This document shows, piece by piece, positions 43,992 to 51,407 of a stretch of 64,000 nucleotides of DNA; within the stretch, counting starts at the first letter, position 1; every line of letters starts with the position of its first letter. Made by a program: the position numbers and the translations under genes. The stretch is from NCBI RefSeq assembly GCF_000722875.1, contig NZ_JFHR01000001.1, positions 270,754-334,753 on the forward strand, written 5' to 3'. The stretch comes from Sphingobium chlorophenolicum. GTDB lineage: Bacteria; Pseudomonadota; Alphaproteobacteria; Sphingomonadales; Sphingomonadaceae. Under the pieces are notes generated by a model that did no database searches, was not told the origin of the DNA, and saw only the letters and a program-made list of their open reading frames with translations.

Positions 43992-44258
43992 TCACTCGTA
44001 GAACCGGGTCTGGGTCGGACCCGGATAGTTGGACCAGCGGACAAGCCCCCAGCGCCAGGCCATGTGCGGGATGAAGCCGCGCGGCTTGGTGCGGAGCCAG
44101 GGAACGAAAAGGAGAAGACCCGCGACGAGCGCCCAACCGAGCATCCCGCCCACGATCACGGCGACGAAGATCACCGTGATCACGAGCACGAACTCGTCCG
44201 ATCCAAACCACAGGATCTGGACAGGTTTGTGCAGATATTGGGGTAGCCGCTCGTCCAC
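43992..44258 (-). CDS. traL: TraL, T4SS inner-membrane protein (VirB3-like)
   Basis: An 88-aa protein starting at a GTG (44258) with a strong purine-rich ribosome site (AAGGAGGAGAAGG) just upstream. The sequence DERLPQYLHKPVQILWFGSD is the classic TraL start, followed by two membrane helices and WRWGLVRWSNYPGPTQTRFY at the end. The longer in-frame ATG extension is not TraL-like. A 136-bp gap to traA contains a hairpin. Confidence 0.94.
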   Translation of the reverse strand: MDERLPQYLHKPVQILWFGSDEFVLVITVIFVAVIVGGMLGWALVAGLLLFVPWLRTKPRGFIPHMAWRWGLVRWSNYPGPTQTRFYE

Positions 44259-44353
44259 GAGCCTTCTCCTCCTTGCGTCGTGACCTCCCTGCGAAGCTGG
44301 TTGAACTTCGGGGGTTGTCCCGCCAGTGCGCCTCATGCGCCCTGGCCCGTTGA

Positions 44354-44388
44354 GGTCCGCCGACCGCGCCCAGGCGCGGCGGCGGACC
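44354..44388 (-). ncRNA. Strong mRNA hairpin between pilin gene traA and traL
   Basis: GGTCCGCCG pairs perfectly with CGGCGGACC (9 bp) and, after a small bulge, CGCGC pairs with GCGCG over a 4-base loop. It starts 6 bases after the traA stop. No T-tract follows on the minus strand, so it looks less like an intrinsic terminator than a 3'-end stabiliser or partial attenuator that leaves more pilin mRNA than downstream mRNA. Confidence 0.55.
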
Positions 44389-44394
44389 AATCCG

Positions 44395-44712
44395 TCAGAT
44401 GACCATTCCGAATGTCTGGAGGATCGAGTCCGCCTTGATCAGGCAGACGGCCGCCACGATGGTCGGGATGCCGATCATGATGTTCGAGAAGAGCCTGCTC
44501 ACGCCGAACAGGAAGGCCGCGACGCCGCCGACGAAGCCGAGCGGGCCTTTGACCCCTTGATTGACCACGATATCGTAGATGTCGTAGCCGAGGTCGCCGG
44601 CCGCCGGCGCCGAGAAGGCGTGAGCCCCACCGGCCCCGAGCAGCGCGAGCAGGGTTACGGGAATGCCGACATTGGCGATTGAGGCGGATTGTCTGCCGAG
44701 TGTTTTCAACAT
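44395..44712 (-). CDS. traA: TraA-type pilin precursor
   Basis: A 105-aa propilin. A long leader (MLKTLGRQSASIANVG then VTLLALLGAGGAHAF) precedes a mature pilin of about 65-70 residues with two hydrophobic helices (GPLGFVGGVAAFLFGVSRLF and IMIGIPTIVAAVCLIKADSI) linked by a short loop, the layout of F-type TraA/VirB2. The position just before traL is conserved. GGAG lies 7 bases before the ATG. The S26 peptidase encoded at 30191-30802 could process it. Confidence 0.87.
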   Translation of the reverse strand: MLKTLGRQSASIANVGIPVTLLALLGAGGAHAFSAPAAGDLGYDIYDIVVNQGVKGPLGFVGGVAAFLFGVSRLFSNIMIGIPTIVAAVCLIKADSILQTFGMVI

Positions 44713-44893
44713 GCACTTGCTCCAGGGAAGATGGGCCGCTCCGGGGACTGCTTGCCGGCATCGATGAGGATCGCTGTCGGCCGACGGCGAGGCTGGACGG
44801 CCCGGTTCGGGTCCCGCCGCCGGCATTGGGATTTGCGCGGCAGCGGCAGGGCCGATGCACCGCGCGTTCGCGATGTGAGGAGCCGGAAGGCGA

Positions 44894-45664
44894 TCAGCGG
44901 CCGGCATTGGCGAGCGCCTTCTTACCGTCGAGGAACGCCTCGATCTCGGCCTGCCGGAAACCGGAAATCATCTGTCCGTCCGCGATCAGGGTTGGCGTGC
45001 CGGTGATGCCGGTCTTGCCGACGATTCCTGCATGCGCCTCGACCCTGGCCTTACCTTCCGCGCATGTGCGCAAAGGCGTGGGCGCGGCTCCGGCGTAGAT
45101 CGCCTTGAACGCCGCTTCCTTGTCCGGGGAGCAAAGGACATGCTCGGCCTTGGCGGCGGCCTCGGCGTGGATGCCGGAGACGAAGAAGATCAGGCGCCGT
45201 ACCGGCTTGCCTTCGGCGGCCTTCGCCGCCCAGAAGCGCTCGAGCGCGCGGCAATAGGGACAATCGGGATCGGTGAATTCGACAACCGTGGGCGCGCCCG
45301 CCGGACCGATGGCGAGAGCCATGCCGGTGTCGATCCCGGCGAGTTTCTTCGCTGAAGCGGTGTTCTGCGCCAGCGCGGTGAGGTTCTGGCCGTTGCGGTC
45401 GTAGATTTCCGCGAACAGCAGATGTTCGCTGTCAGGCGCATAATAGATGATGCGGCCGCCTGCCGTCGCCTGATAGATCGGGCCCTTGACGGGCGCCGGC
45501 CCGAAATCCTCGAATTGCAGATTGACGAATGTCTGCCGCAATTCGCTTTCCGCGTCGCGCGCGGCGGCGGTAAGCGGATCGGCGGCTTGCGCGAACGCCG
45601 CGCCTTGAGCGGCAACCAACAGGGGGAGAGCGAGGGTTGTGGCCCCCAACTTACGGATGCGCAT
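44894..45664 (-). CDS. dsbC: DsbC-like thiol:disulfide interchange protein
   Basis: A 256-aa periplasmic protein with a signal peptide (LALPLLVAAQGAAFAQA), an N-terminal dimerisation region (residues about 50-120) and a thioredoxin-fold domain with Cys135-Pro-Tyr-Cys138 (TDPDCPYCRALE). The cis-Pro loop is GITGTPTLIADG. It would isomerise disulfides in the Cys-rich TraN, TraU and TraH proteins. It is upstream of traA with 181 bp between, so it may share the promoter. Confidence 0.9.
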   Translation of the reverse strand: MRIRKLGATTLALPLLVAAQGAAFAQAADPLTAAARDAESELRQTFVNLQFEDFGPAPVKGPIYQATAGGRIIYYAPDSEHLLFAEIYDRNGQNLTALAQNTASAKKLAGIDTGMALAIGPAGAPTVVEFTDPDCPYCRALERFWAAKAAEGKPVRRLIFFVSGIHAEAAAKAEHVLCSPDKEAAFKAIYAGAAPTPLRTCAEGKARVEAHAGIVGKTGITGTPTLIADGQMISGFRQAEIEAFLDGKKALANAGR

Positions 45665-45956
45665 GCGAAGTCTCCTGAAGAGTGCTGGCGGGGCGGGAGA
45701 GCAGGCGCGCATCGATATGCGTGCCCGTTCCCACCGGGATGTGATCGGCGGTGACGGTTGCGGGCATCGGCTCCGTCCGGTTCGTCGCGGCGGCGCGCAG
45801 AACGAACCCATCGACCGTCGCCACCACGATGCGCGGCTGCTCGGCCACCGGCGCGACAACTGTCTGTCGGCCATGTCCGCCGGGTCCGGCACAGGCCGTC
45901 GTCGTGACGATCAGTGCGCCCAGGGCAGCCGTCATCGCTTTGGCAATCGGCATCAT
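45651..45956 (-). CDS. Small secreted (possibly lipo-)protein, first gene of the Tra transcript
   Basis: A 101-aa protein with a signal peptide ending near VTTTACAG, a weak lipobox. The rest reads QPRIVVATVDGFVLRAAATN and PVGTGTHIDARLLSRPAST, without a recognised family; it may be a periplasmic lipoprotein of the conjugation apparatus. Met 45956 was chosen because GGAG lies six bases before it. It overlaps dsbC by 14 bp and is first in the operon, next to the divergent regulatory region. Confidence 0.65.
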   Translation of the reverse strand: MMPIAKAMTAALGALIVTTTACAGPGGHGRQTVVAPVAEQPRIVVATVDGFVLRAAATNRTEPMPATVTADHIPVGTGTHIDARLLSRPASTLQETSHAHP

Positions 45957-45995
45957 GCACGACTCCATGCTGGCGCCCCGCGCCATGGTTGATGA

Positions 45996-46016
45996 ATACT
46001 TAATGGTCCGAAGTAT
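45996..46016. promoter_or_regulatory. Dyad ATACTT-N9-AAGTAT
   Basis: Perfect 6-bp inverted arms 40 bp upstream of the first gene of the Tra operon. It is a candidate operator for the XRE protein encoded at 46406-46822. Confidence 0.4.
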
Positions 46017-46116
46017 CAGGTCCGATTCGACTTGAACCCTCGGAACACGATCTGAGTGATTTGAAACGAAGAGGATTGCAACAGGACCCGGCAGCGTAGT
46101 GCCTGAAATGGCGATA

Positions 46117-46142
46117 TTAGCCGTAAATATGCGAACTTAGCC
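46117..46142. repeat. Two TTAGCC direct repeats, 20 bp apart
   Basis: TTAGCC occurs at 46117-46122 and 46137-46142, each followed by a TA-rich run (GTAAA and TTATAA). The 20-bp period places both on the same DNA face, which is common in operators or relaxosome binding sites. Confidence 0.4.
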
Positions 46143-46405
46143 TTATAAACTCGCTTTCGGGATCACATGGCCTGATCCGGTGCCGGTTCGACAATGAAGT
46201 TCCTGAATGATCCGATGTGGAGGAAACGGGAAATTATCTGCCCATTGCGCGTCAGAAAATAAATATGCTCGCGCATCCGTTGCAAATGAGCAGAAATATT
46301 CCTCTAAAATCATCGGCATCTATTCTTGATGCCGACCGCTTCGCGATTCTACCTTCGCCGGATAACCCACAGAGCCCGACGGGCCGAACCGGGGAGGAAG
46401 GACAT

Positions 46406-46822
46406 ATGGCATCCGATGGAAAATTCGCCGACGTCGACCTGTCGATCTTCAAGGAACTCAAGAAGCTCTCCGGCGAGAAGATCAGGCAGGCGCGAAAGGC
46501 GCTCGGTTTGACGCAGCTGGAGGTCGCCACCGAAATGGGCGGAAGCCTGCGCTGGTATCGCGCGATCGAGTCCGGCGATCCGGGGATAAGGCTGGAGGAT
46601 CATCTGATCGCACTGCTCCGGCTCGGTGCATCGACCGCGCATATCGCGCTGCCTGTCCTCTATGCGGGCCAACGCATGCGGTTCCCGCGGCAACTGATCC
46701 ACGGCGACCTCGCCTACATCGAGCGCAAGTGCATCGAGGCGATCTCGGACGCGGTGATCACCGGGTTGAAACAGGACCTCTTGCCGGAATGGTCGCGGAA
46801 CGACGGGAAGGACCGGTCATGA
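46406..46822 (+). CDS. XRE-family helix-turn-helix regulator
   Basis: A 138-aa protein. Residues about 24-55 (KIRQARKALGLTQLEVATEM then RWYRAIESG) form a Cro/C1-type helix-turn-helix. The C-terminal half (YAGQRMRFPRQLIHGDLAYI) is unassigned. GAGGAAGG lies a few bases before ATG 46406, which is why the longer frame beginning at 46217 was rejected. It is divergent from the Tra operon and is likely to control it. The relaxase-like gene follows after 46 bp. Confidence 0.82.
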   Translation: MASDGKFADVDLSIFKELKKLSGEKIRQARKALGLTQLEVATEMGGSLRWYRAIESGDPGIRLEDHLIALLRLGASTAHIALPVLYAGQRMRFPRQLIHGDLAYIERKCIEAISDAVITGLKQDLLPEWSRNDGKDRS

Positions 46823-46868
46823 AAATTGACGGTCCGGTTCGGGCGTGACGCTGGGACAGGAGGAAAAG

Positions 46869-47537
46869 ATGGCGATCTTTCATTTCCATGTGAATATCAT
46901 CAGCCGCGGCGCTGGACGCAGCATCGTCGCGGCCGCGGCCTGGCAAAACAGCTGCCGGCTGTACGATGAGCGCTACGGCCGGTTTTCCAATTTCGCGAAC
47001 AAGCGGGCGGTCGCCTGGTCGGCGCTGATACTGCCGTCCGGGGCCCCCGCGCAGTGGGAGGATCGCGAGTGTTTCTGGAACGCATTGGCAGCAGCCGAAA
47101 TCCGCAAGGACGCGCAGCTCGCCAGGCAGTTCGACGTCGCGCTGCCCGATGAACTGGACCTGCCGGCGTCGATCGCGGTCCTGCGGCGTTTCGCCAGCGA
47201 GATATTTTGCGTCGCGGGTTTTGCCGCCGACCTGACGCTGATCGAGATGGGCGACACGCCCAGGGGCAAGCGCCACCATGGCTATCTGCTGATACCGACC
47301 CGTCCGATCGTTGACGGGCTGTTTGGCCAGAAACCGCGCGAATGGAACAGTCGCGGGAAGCTGCTCGACATCCGTGCCGCTTGGGCGAGGGTCCTGAACG
47401 ATAAGTTCGCGGCGCTGGGATATGATGTCCGCGTCGATCATCGATCCAATGAAGAACGTGGCATTAAGGCGGCACCGGTTGCGCATATCGGCGTGGCCCG
47501 CAAGCGCATCGCGGCGCGCGCCCGGCAAACATCCTGA
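46869..47537 (+). CDS. MobA/MobL relaxase-like protein, short and probably inactive
   Basis: A 222-aa protein with the N-terminal MobA/MobL fold: MAIFHFHVNIISRGAGRSIV, LYDERYGRF, DAQLARQFDVALPDEL, KPREWNSR and VDHRSNEERGIK. Family enzymes nick oriT with a Tyr in AAAAYRS and bind a metal with three His. Here the Tyr position is Trp25 (AAAAWQNS), and two of the His positions appear to be Glu126 and Tyr139 (HHGYLLIPTR). No helicase or primase domain follows. AGGAGG precedes ATG 46869. It could be a DNA-binding remnant or regulator rather than an active relaxase. Confidence 0.8.
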   Translation: MAIFHFHVNIISRGAGRSIVAAAAWQNSCRLYDERYGRFSNFANKRAVAWSALILPSGAPAQWEDRECFWNALAAAEIRKDAQLARQFDVALPDELDLPASIAVLRRFASEIFCVAGFAADLTLIEMGDTPRGKRHHGYLLIPTRPIVDGLFGQKPREWNSRGKLLDIRAAWARVLNDKFAALGYDVRVDHRSNEERGIKAAPVAHIGVARKRIAARARQTS

Positions 47538-47596
47538 CAACACCTTACGTTGATGAACATCGGTGGCTTTGCTCATCGCCGCTTCTGGCGCCGCAC

Positions 47597-49144
47597 TCAA
47601 TTCGCTTTAGCTGCCGTCGATTCCGATGCGTTCCCGATCGCCTTGTTGAGCGCGGCATAGCGGGTTGCGAGGCGCCCATTGCTGTCCGCCAGATCGCGCG
47701 ACGCCTGCAGCATCGTCCGCTGGCTGTCGATGACGTCCAGCCAGGTGATGACCCCGCCCCGATAGCGCGCGGATGCCAGATCGAACGCGGCCCGCGCGCT
47801 GTCGAGCCGCGCGGCCAGCATCGCGTTCTGCTGCTGCTCGGCGGTATAGCCATTGAGCGCATCGTCGATCTCTTGCCAGGCCTGAAGCACGGTCTGCTGG
47901 TAGGAGACCGCCGCTTCCTTCTGCTCCAGCTCGCGAAGCTGGACGACGCGCTTGCGCCGCCCGCCATCGAACAGCGGCAGGCTGACGCTCGGCCCGATCG
48001 ACCAGGCGCGGCTCGCCCAGTCGAACAGGTTCTCGGCTCGATAGGATTCGAGGTTGAACCCACCGCCGAGGCGGATGCTCGGATACATGTCCGCTTTGGC
48101 GACACCGATATTGGCAGTGACGCTGTGCAACCGGGCTTCTGCCGCGCGGATATCAGGCCGGCACAACGCGATCTCGGAGGGAAGGCCGAGCGCCAGATCG
48201 GGCAGCGCGGGCTTGCCGGCATCGGCCACCGGCTTCAGCAGATCGCCTAGGGCGCCGGGCCGTTCCCCCAGCAGCAGGGCGATCTGGTTGGCCTGCGCGG
48301 CTTCCTGGGCGAGCAGCGCGGGCAGTTGCGCCTCGATCCCCTGCAATTCGCTACGCTGGCGTTCGAGATCGAAGTGATTGTTAATCCCACCCGTGGTGCG
48401 GGCCGAGAGAAGATCGGTGCGTTCCTTGAGCGCCGTGATGTCCTCCCGCGCGAGCGCAATCTTGCGCTGGGTCGCGCGCAGATCGAAATAATTGCGCGCG
48501 ACGTCGCTGGCAAGGCTGAGCCGGGCATGATCGAGCAGCGCGGCCTGCTGCGCGACGCCCGCATCGGCCGCCTCGAGCGACCGCCGGACCTTGCCCCAAA
48601 GGTCGAGCTCCCAGGAGGCGTCGAGCCCGGTCTGGTAGAGCGTGAACGGCTCGCTCAATAGCTTGACCAGGGCATCCCGATCAGAACCTGACGAGGAGCT
48701 CGATACCACGTTGAGCAGCCGCGTACTGGCGCCATGTTCGCTCTGGCGCTGGCGCGACACCTGCCCGCTGGCATTGATCTGCGGCAAGCCCTGCACCGCC
48801 GCGCTACCACGCTGGACGCGCGCCTGCGCGACGTGCAGCGCGGCGGTCTGGAGGTCCGGGCTCGCGGCGAAACCGCGGCGCACCAGTTCATCCAGCACGG
48901 GATCATTGAACGCCCGCCACCAATCGGCAGGCAATGTGGCGTCCGTGCCGATGGCCCCATGCAGGCTGGCGTCGCCGCTGCGCCAACTCGTCCAGTCGGC
49001 GGGCGCGGAGGGCGCCGGCTTCGTGAAGTTCGGTCCCATGGTGCAGCCGGCCAGGGCAAGTGCCATCAGGGAAGAAGCAATTGCCTGCCGGATCGGGATG
49101 CTAGATGCGGGCGGAATGAAGGGCATGGCGAAAGTCCAGTTCAT
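47597..49144 (-). CDS. Outer-membrane efflux lipoprotein (NodT/OprM family), second system
   Basis: A 515-aa channel protein; the lipobox is ALAGCTMGPNF. Two efflux repeats contain ASWELDLWGKVRRSLEAADA and CRPDIRAAEARLHSVTANIG, with LPLFDGGRRKRV near the second loop. It is the last gene of the second efflux operon; its ATG shares one base with the stop of the permease gene before it (TGATG). It is clearly diverged from the 12476 homologue. Confidence 0.92.
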   Translation of the reverse strand: MNWTFAMPFIPPASSIPIRQAIASSLMALALAGCTMGPNFTKPAPSAPADWTSWRSGDASLHGAIGTDATLPADWWRAFNDPVLDELVRRGFAASPDLQTAALHVAQARVQRGSAAVQGLPQINASGQVSRQRQSEHGASTRLLNVVSSSSSGSDRDALVKLLSEPFTLYQTGLDASWELDLWGKVRRSLEAADAGVAQQAALLDHARLSLASDVARNYFDLRATQRKIALAREDITALKERTDLLSARTTGGINNHFDLERQRSELQGIEAQLPALLAQEAAQANQIALLLGERPGALGDLLKPVADAGKPALPDLALGLPSEIALCRPDIRAAEARLHSVTANIGVAKADMYPSIRLGGGFNLESYRAENLFDWASRAWSIGPSVSLPLFDGGRRKRVVQLRELEQKEAAVSYQQTVLQAWQEIDDALNGYTAEQQQNAMLAARLDSARAAFDLASARYRGGVITWLDVIDSQRTMLQASRDLADSNGRLATRYAALNKAIGNASESTAAKAN

Positions 49145-50280
49145 CAGGCGAGGCGGTTGCGGAAGAGCCATGCGGCGAGCGGCAGGGTAATGGCTGCCAC
49201 CACCAGCATCGGCACGAAGTCGAGGGCGACATCGGCGAAGACCGCGCCCTCAAGATAGATGCGGCGCACCATATCGATGCCGAAGCGCAGCGGATTGACG
49301 TAGGTGATGAGTTGGAGGATCTGCGGCATGTTGCGCACCGGCGTCAGCATGCCCGACAACAGCATCAACGGCATCACCAGCAGGAAGGTATAGAGCATCG
49401 CCTGCTGCATGGTGAGCGACAGGGCCGAGATCGACATGCCGATGCCGACACCCGCGGCCGTGAACGTGACGAGCCCCAGATAGAGCAGCCAGTAGGAACC
49501 GTTCATCGGAATCTCGAACCAGAAGCGGATGATGAGCAGGATGATGGTCGACTGGATGAGGCCGACGAGGATCGAGGGAATAGCCTTGCCGATCAGGATC
49601 TGCATCAGACCCAGCGGCGTCACCAGCAGCTGGTCGAACGTTCCCTGTTCGCGCTCGCGCGCGACGGACAGCGCCGACAGCAGCAGGGTCTGCAAAAAGC
49701 TCAGCGCCGCGATCATTGCGGGCATCAGCGTCCAGCGCGATTCCAGGTTCGGATTATACCAGGCCCGCCGCTCGACGGTGATCGGCGGGCTGCCGCCCAA
49801 CGAGCGGCCATAATCGGCAACGATCGCGCCGATCTGGCCTGCCGCCGCCCCCGCCGTCGAACTGTTGCGGCCATCAAGGATGATCTGGATCGGCGCGGTA
49901 TCGCCCACGGTCAACCGATGCTCGAAGTCGGACGGGATGCTGATCGCGAGCAGCACCTTGCCGCTGTCGATGAGGTCGCCGATCTGCGCGTTGGACGCGA
50001 GCGCCGCCTCGCGCCGGAACACGCCGGTGCCGTCGAGCCGCGCAAGCAATTCGGTGGAGGCGGCGCTACGGCTCTGGTCGACCACCGCATAGGGCACATG
50101 GGTCAGGTCGTAGGTCGCGCCATAACCGAACAGCAGGGCCTGCATGAGGGCCGGGGCGAACAGGATCGTGCGGTTGGCGGGATCCTTGACCAGCGCCAGT
50201 ATCTCCTTGCGGACGAGCGCGAAGGTCTGGGCGAGCCAGGCGATGAAGTCGGCGCCGAGTGTCAGTCCAGCAACGCGCAT
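49144..50280 (-). CDS. ABC-2 permease, YbhR-like
   Basis: A 378-aa permease: an N-terminal helix (ILFAPALMQALLFGYGATY), a periplasmic domain (YAVVDQSRSAASTELLARLD), then five helices with the coupling segment VAREREQGTFDQLLVTPLGL and LMLLSGMLTPVRNMP. It overlaps its neighbours by a single base on both sides. It forms a heterodimeric permease with the next gene upstream. Confidence 0.92.
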   Translation of the reverse strand: MRVAGLTLGADFIAWLAQTFALVRKEILALVKDPANRTILFAPALMQALLFGYGATYDLTHVPYAVVDQSRSAASTELLARLDGTGVFRREAALASNAQIGDLIDSGKVLLAISIPSDFEHRLTVGDTAPIQIILDGRNSSTAGAAAGQIGAIVADYGRSLGGSPPITVERRAWYNPNLESRWTLMPAMIAALSFLQTLLLSALSVAREREQGTFDQLLVTPLGLMQILIGKAIPSILVGLIQSTIILLIIRFWFEIPMNGSYWLLYLGLVTFTAAGVGIGMSISALSLTMQQAMLYTFLLVMPLMLLSGMLTPVRNMPQILQLITYVNPLRFGIDMVRRIYLEGAVFADVALDFVPMLVVAAITLPLAAWLFRNRLA

Positions 50281-51407
50281 CAGTCCAGCCTCTTGCGCAA
50301 GGTGCGCCCGGTGACGAAGGCCAGCAGGACGCCGTAGGCGGCGAGAATCGCGCAATTCTTGAGGACCATTGGCCAGATCGTCCCGGCGAGGAACAGCGAT
50401 TTCACCAGCTCCATGAAGTGCGTTGCGGGCAGAAGCTGGCTGACGATCTGGATCACCAGCGGCACATTGCGCAGGTCGAAGACAAAGCCCGACAGCATCA
50501 TCGCCGGCATGAAGCTCGCCAGCAGCGCCATCTGGCTGGCGGCGAACTGGTTACGGGTCGTTCCCGAGATGAACAGGCCGAGCAGCAGCGCGACGATCAG
50601 GTAGAGCAGCGAGGCGACAATGATGACGAGGAGCGAGCCGCGGATCGGCACCTCGAACAGGAAGCGCGCTGATATCAGGCAGACGCCCATATCGATCGCG
50701 CCGATCACCACATAGGGCGCAAGCTTGGAGAGCACGAGCTCCAGCGGGCGAACCGGGGTCACGAACAGCGATTCCAACGTGCCGCGCTCCCATTCCCGCG
50801 CAATCAGCAGCGAGGTGAGGAACGCGCCGATCAGGGTCATCACCAGCACGAGGAGGCCGGGCACCAGATACCAGGTGCTGACGCCCGCCTCGTTGAACCA
50901 GGTGCGCTGCACCAGCGTGATACCGCCTCCCGATCCGCTACCGGATCGATCCATTATATGGCGAGAGGCTGTCTGGATCCCGCCGTTCACATAGCCTTCG
51001 ATTGCGGACGCTGTCGTCGAATCCGCGCCGTTGACGATAAGCTGTATCCGCGCATCGCCCGCGGCTCGGCGCTGGGAGAAATCGACCGGCACACGCACGA
51101 TGCCCTCGACCTTATGCGCGCGGATCAGCCTGACGGCCTCGTCCATGCTCGCGGCTGCGACGGGCACGAGATAGGGTGAGCCGCCGATCCCCGCGACCGC
51201 TTCCTGAGCGGCGGGGGAGCGATCCTCCAGCACGATCGCGACCGGCGCATCCTTCACGTCGAAGGACAGGCCGTAGCCGAACAGCAAGATGAGCGCGAGC
51301 GGCAGCAGCAGACCGACGAACAGGTTGCTCTTGTCGCGCAGGAGCTGGCGCACTTCCTTGCGGGTCAGCGCGATCAGCCGCCTGTGGAAGCCTGAGGCGC
51401 TGCTCAT
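50280..51407 (-). CDS. ABC-2 permease, YbhS-like
   Basis: A 375-aa permease with the same layout as its partner: helix LFVGLLLPLALILLFGYGLS, a periplasmic domain (APVAIVLEDRSPAAQEAVAG), and five C-terminal helices with IAREWERGTLESLFVTPVRP and MLSGFVFDLRNVP. Its start overlaps the ATPase stop by four bases. Confidence 0.92.
   Translation of the reverse strand: MSSASGFHRRLIALTRKEVRQLLRDKSNLFVGLLLPLALILLFGYGLSFDVKDAPVAIVLEDRSPAAQEAVAGIGGSPYLVPVAAASMDEAVRLIRAHKVEGIVRVPVDFSQRRAAGDARIQLIVNGADSTTASAIEGYVNGGIQTASRHIMDRSGSGSGGGITLVQRTWFNEAGVSTWYLVPGLLVLVMTLIGAFLTSLLIAREWERGTLESLFVTPVRPLELVLSKLAPYVVIGAIDMGVCLISARFLFEVPIRGSLLVIIVASLLYLIVALLLGLFISGTTRNQFAASQMALLASFMPAMMLSGFVFDLRNVPLVIQIVSQLLPATHFMELVKSLFLAGTIWPMVLKNCAILAAYGVLLAFVTGRTLRKRLD

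Larger units (their letters stand above)
45957..46405. other. Divergent control region of the conjugation module
   Basis: This 449-bp, relatively AT-rich stretch lies between the Tra operon and the XRE regulator gene. It contains no convincing gene but has a dyad (45996-46016) and a pair of direct repeats (46117-46142). It is the best place in the window for the Tra promoter and operators. It could also hold oriT, but no known nic consensus was recognised. Confidence 0.55.
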
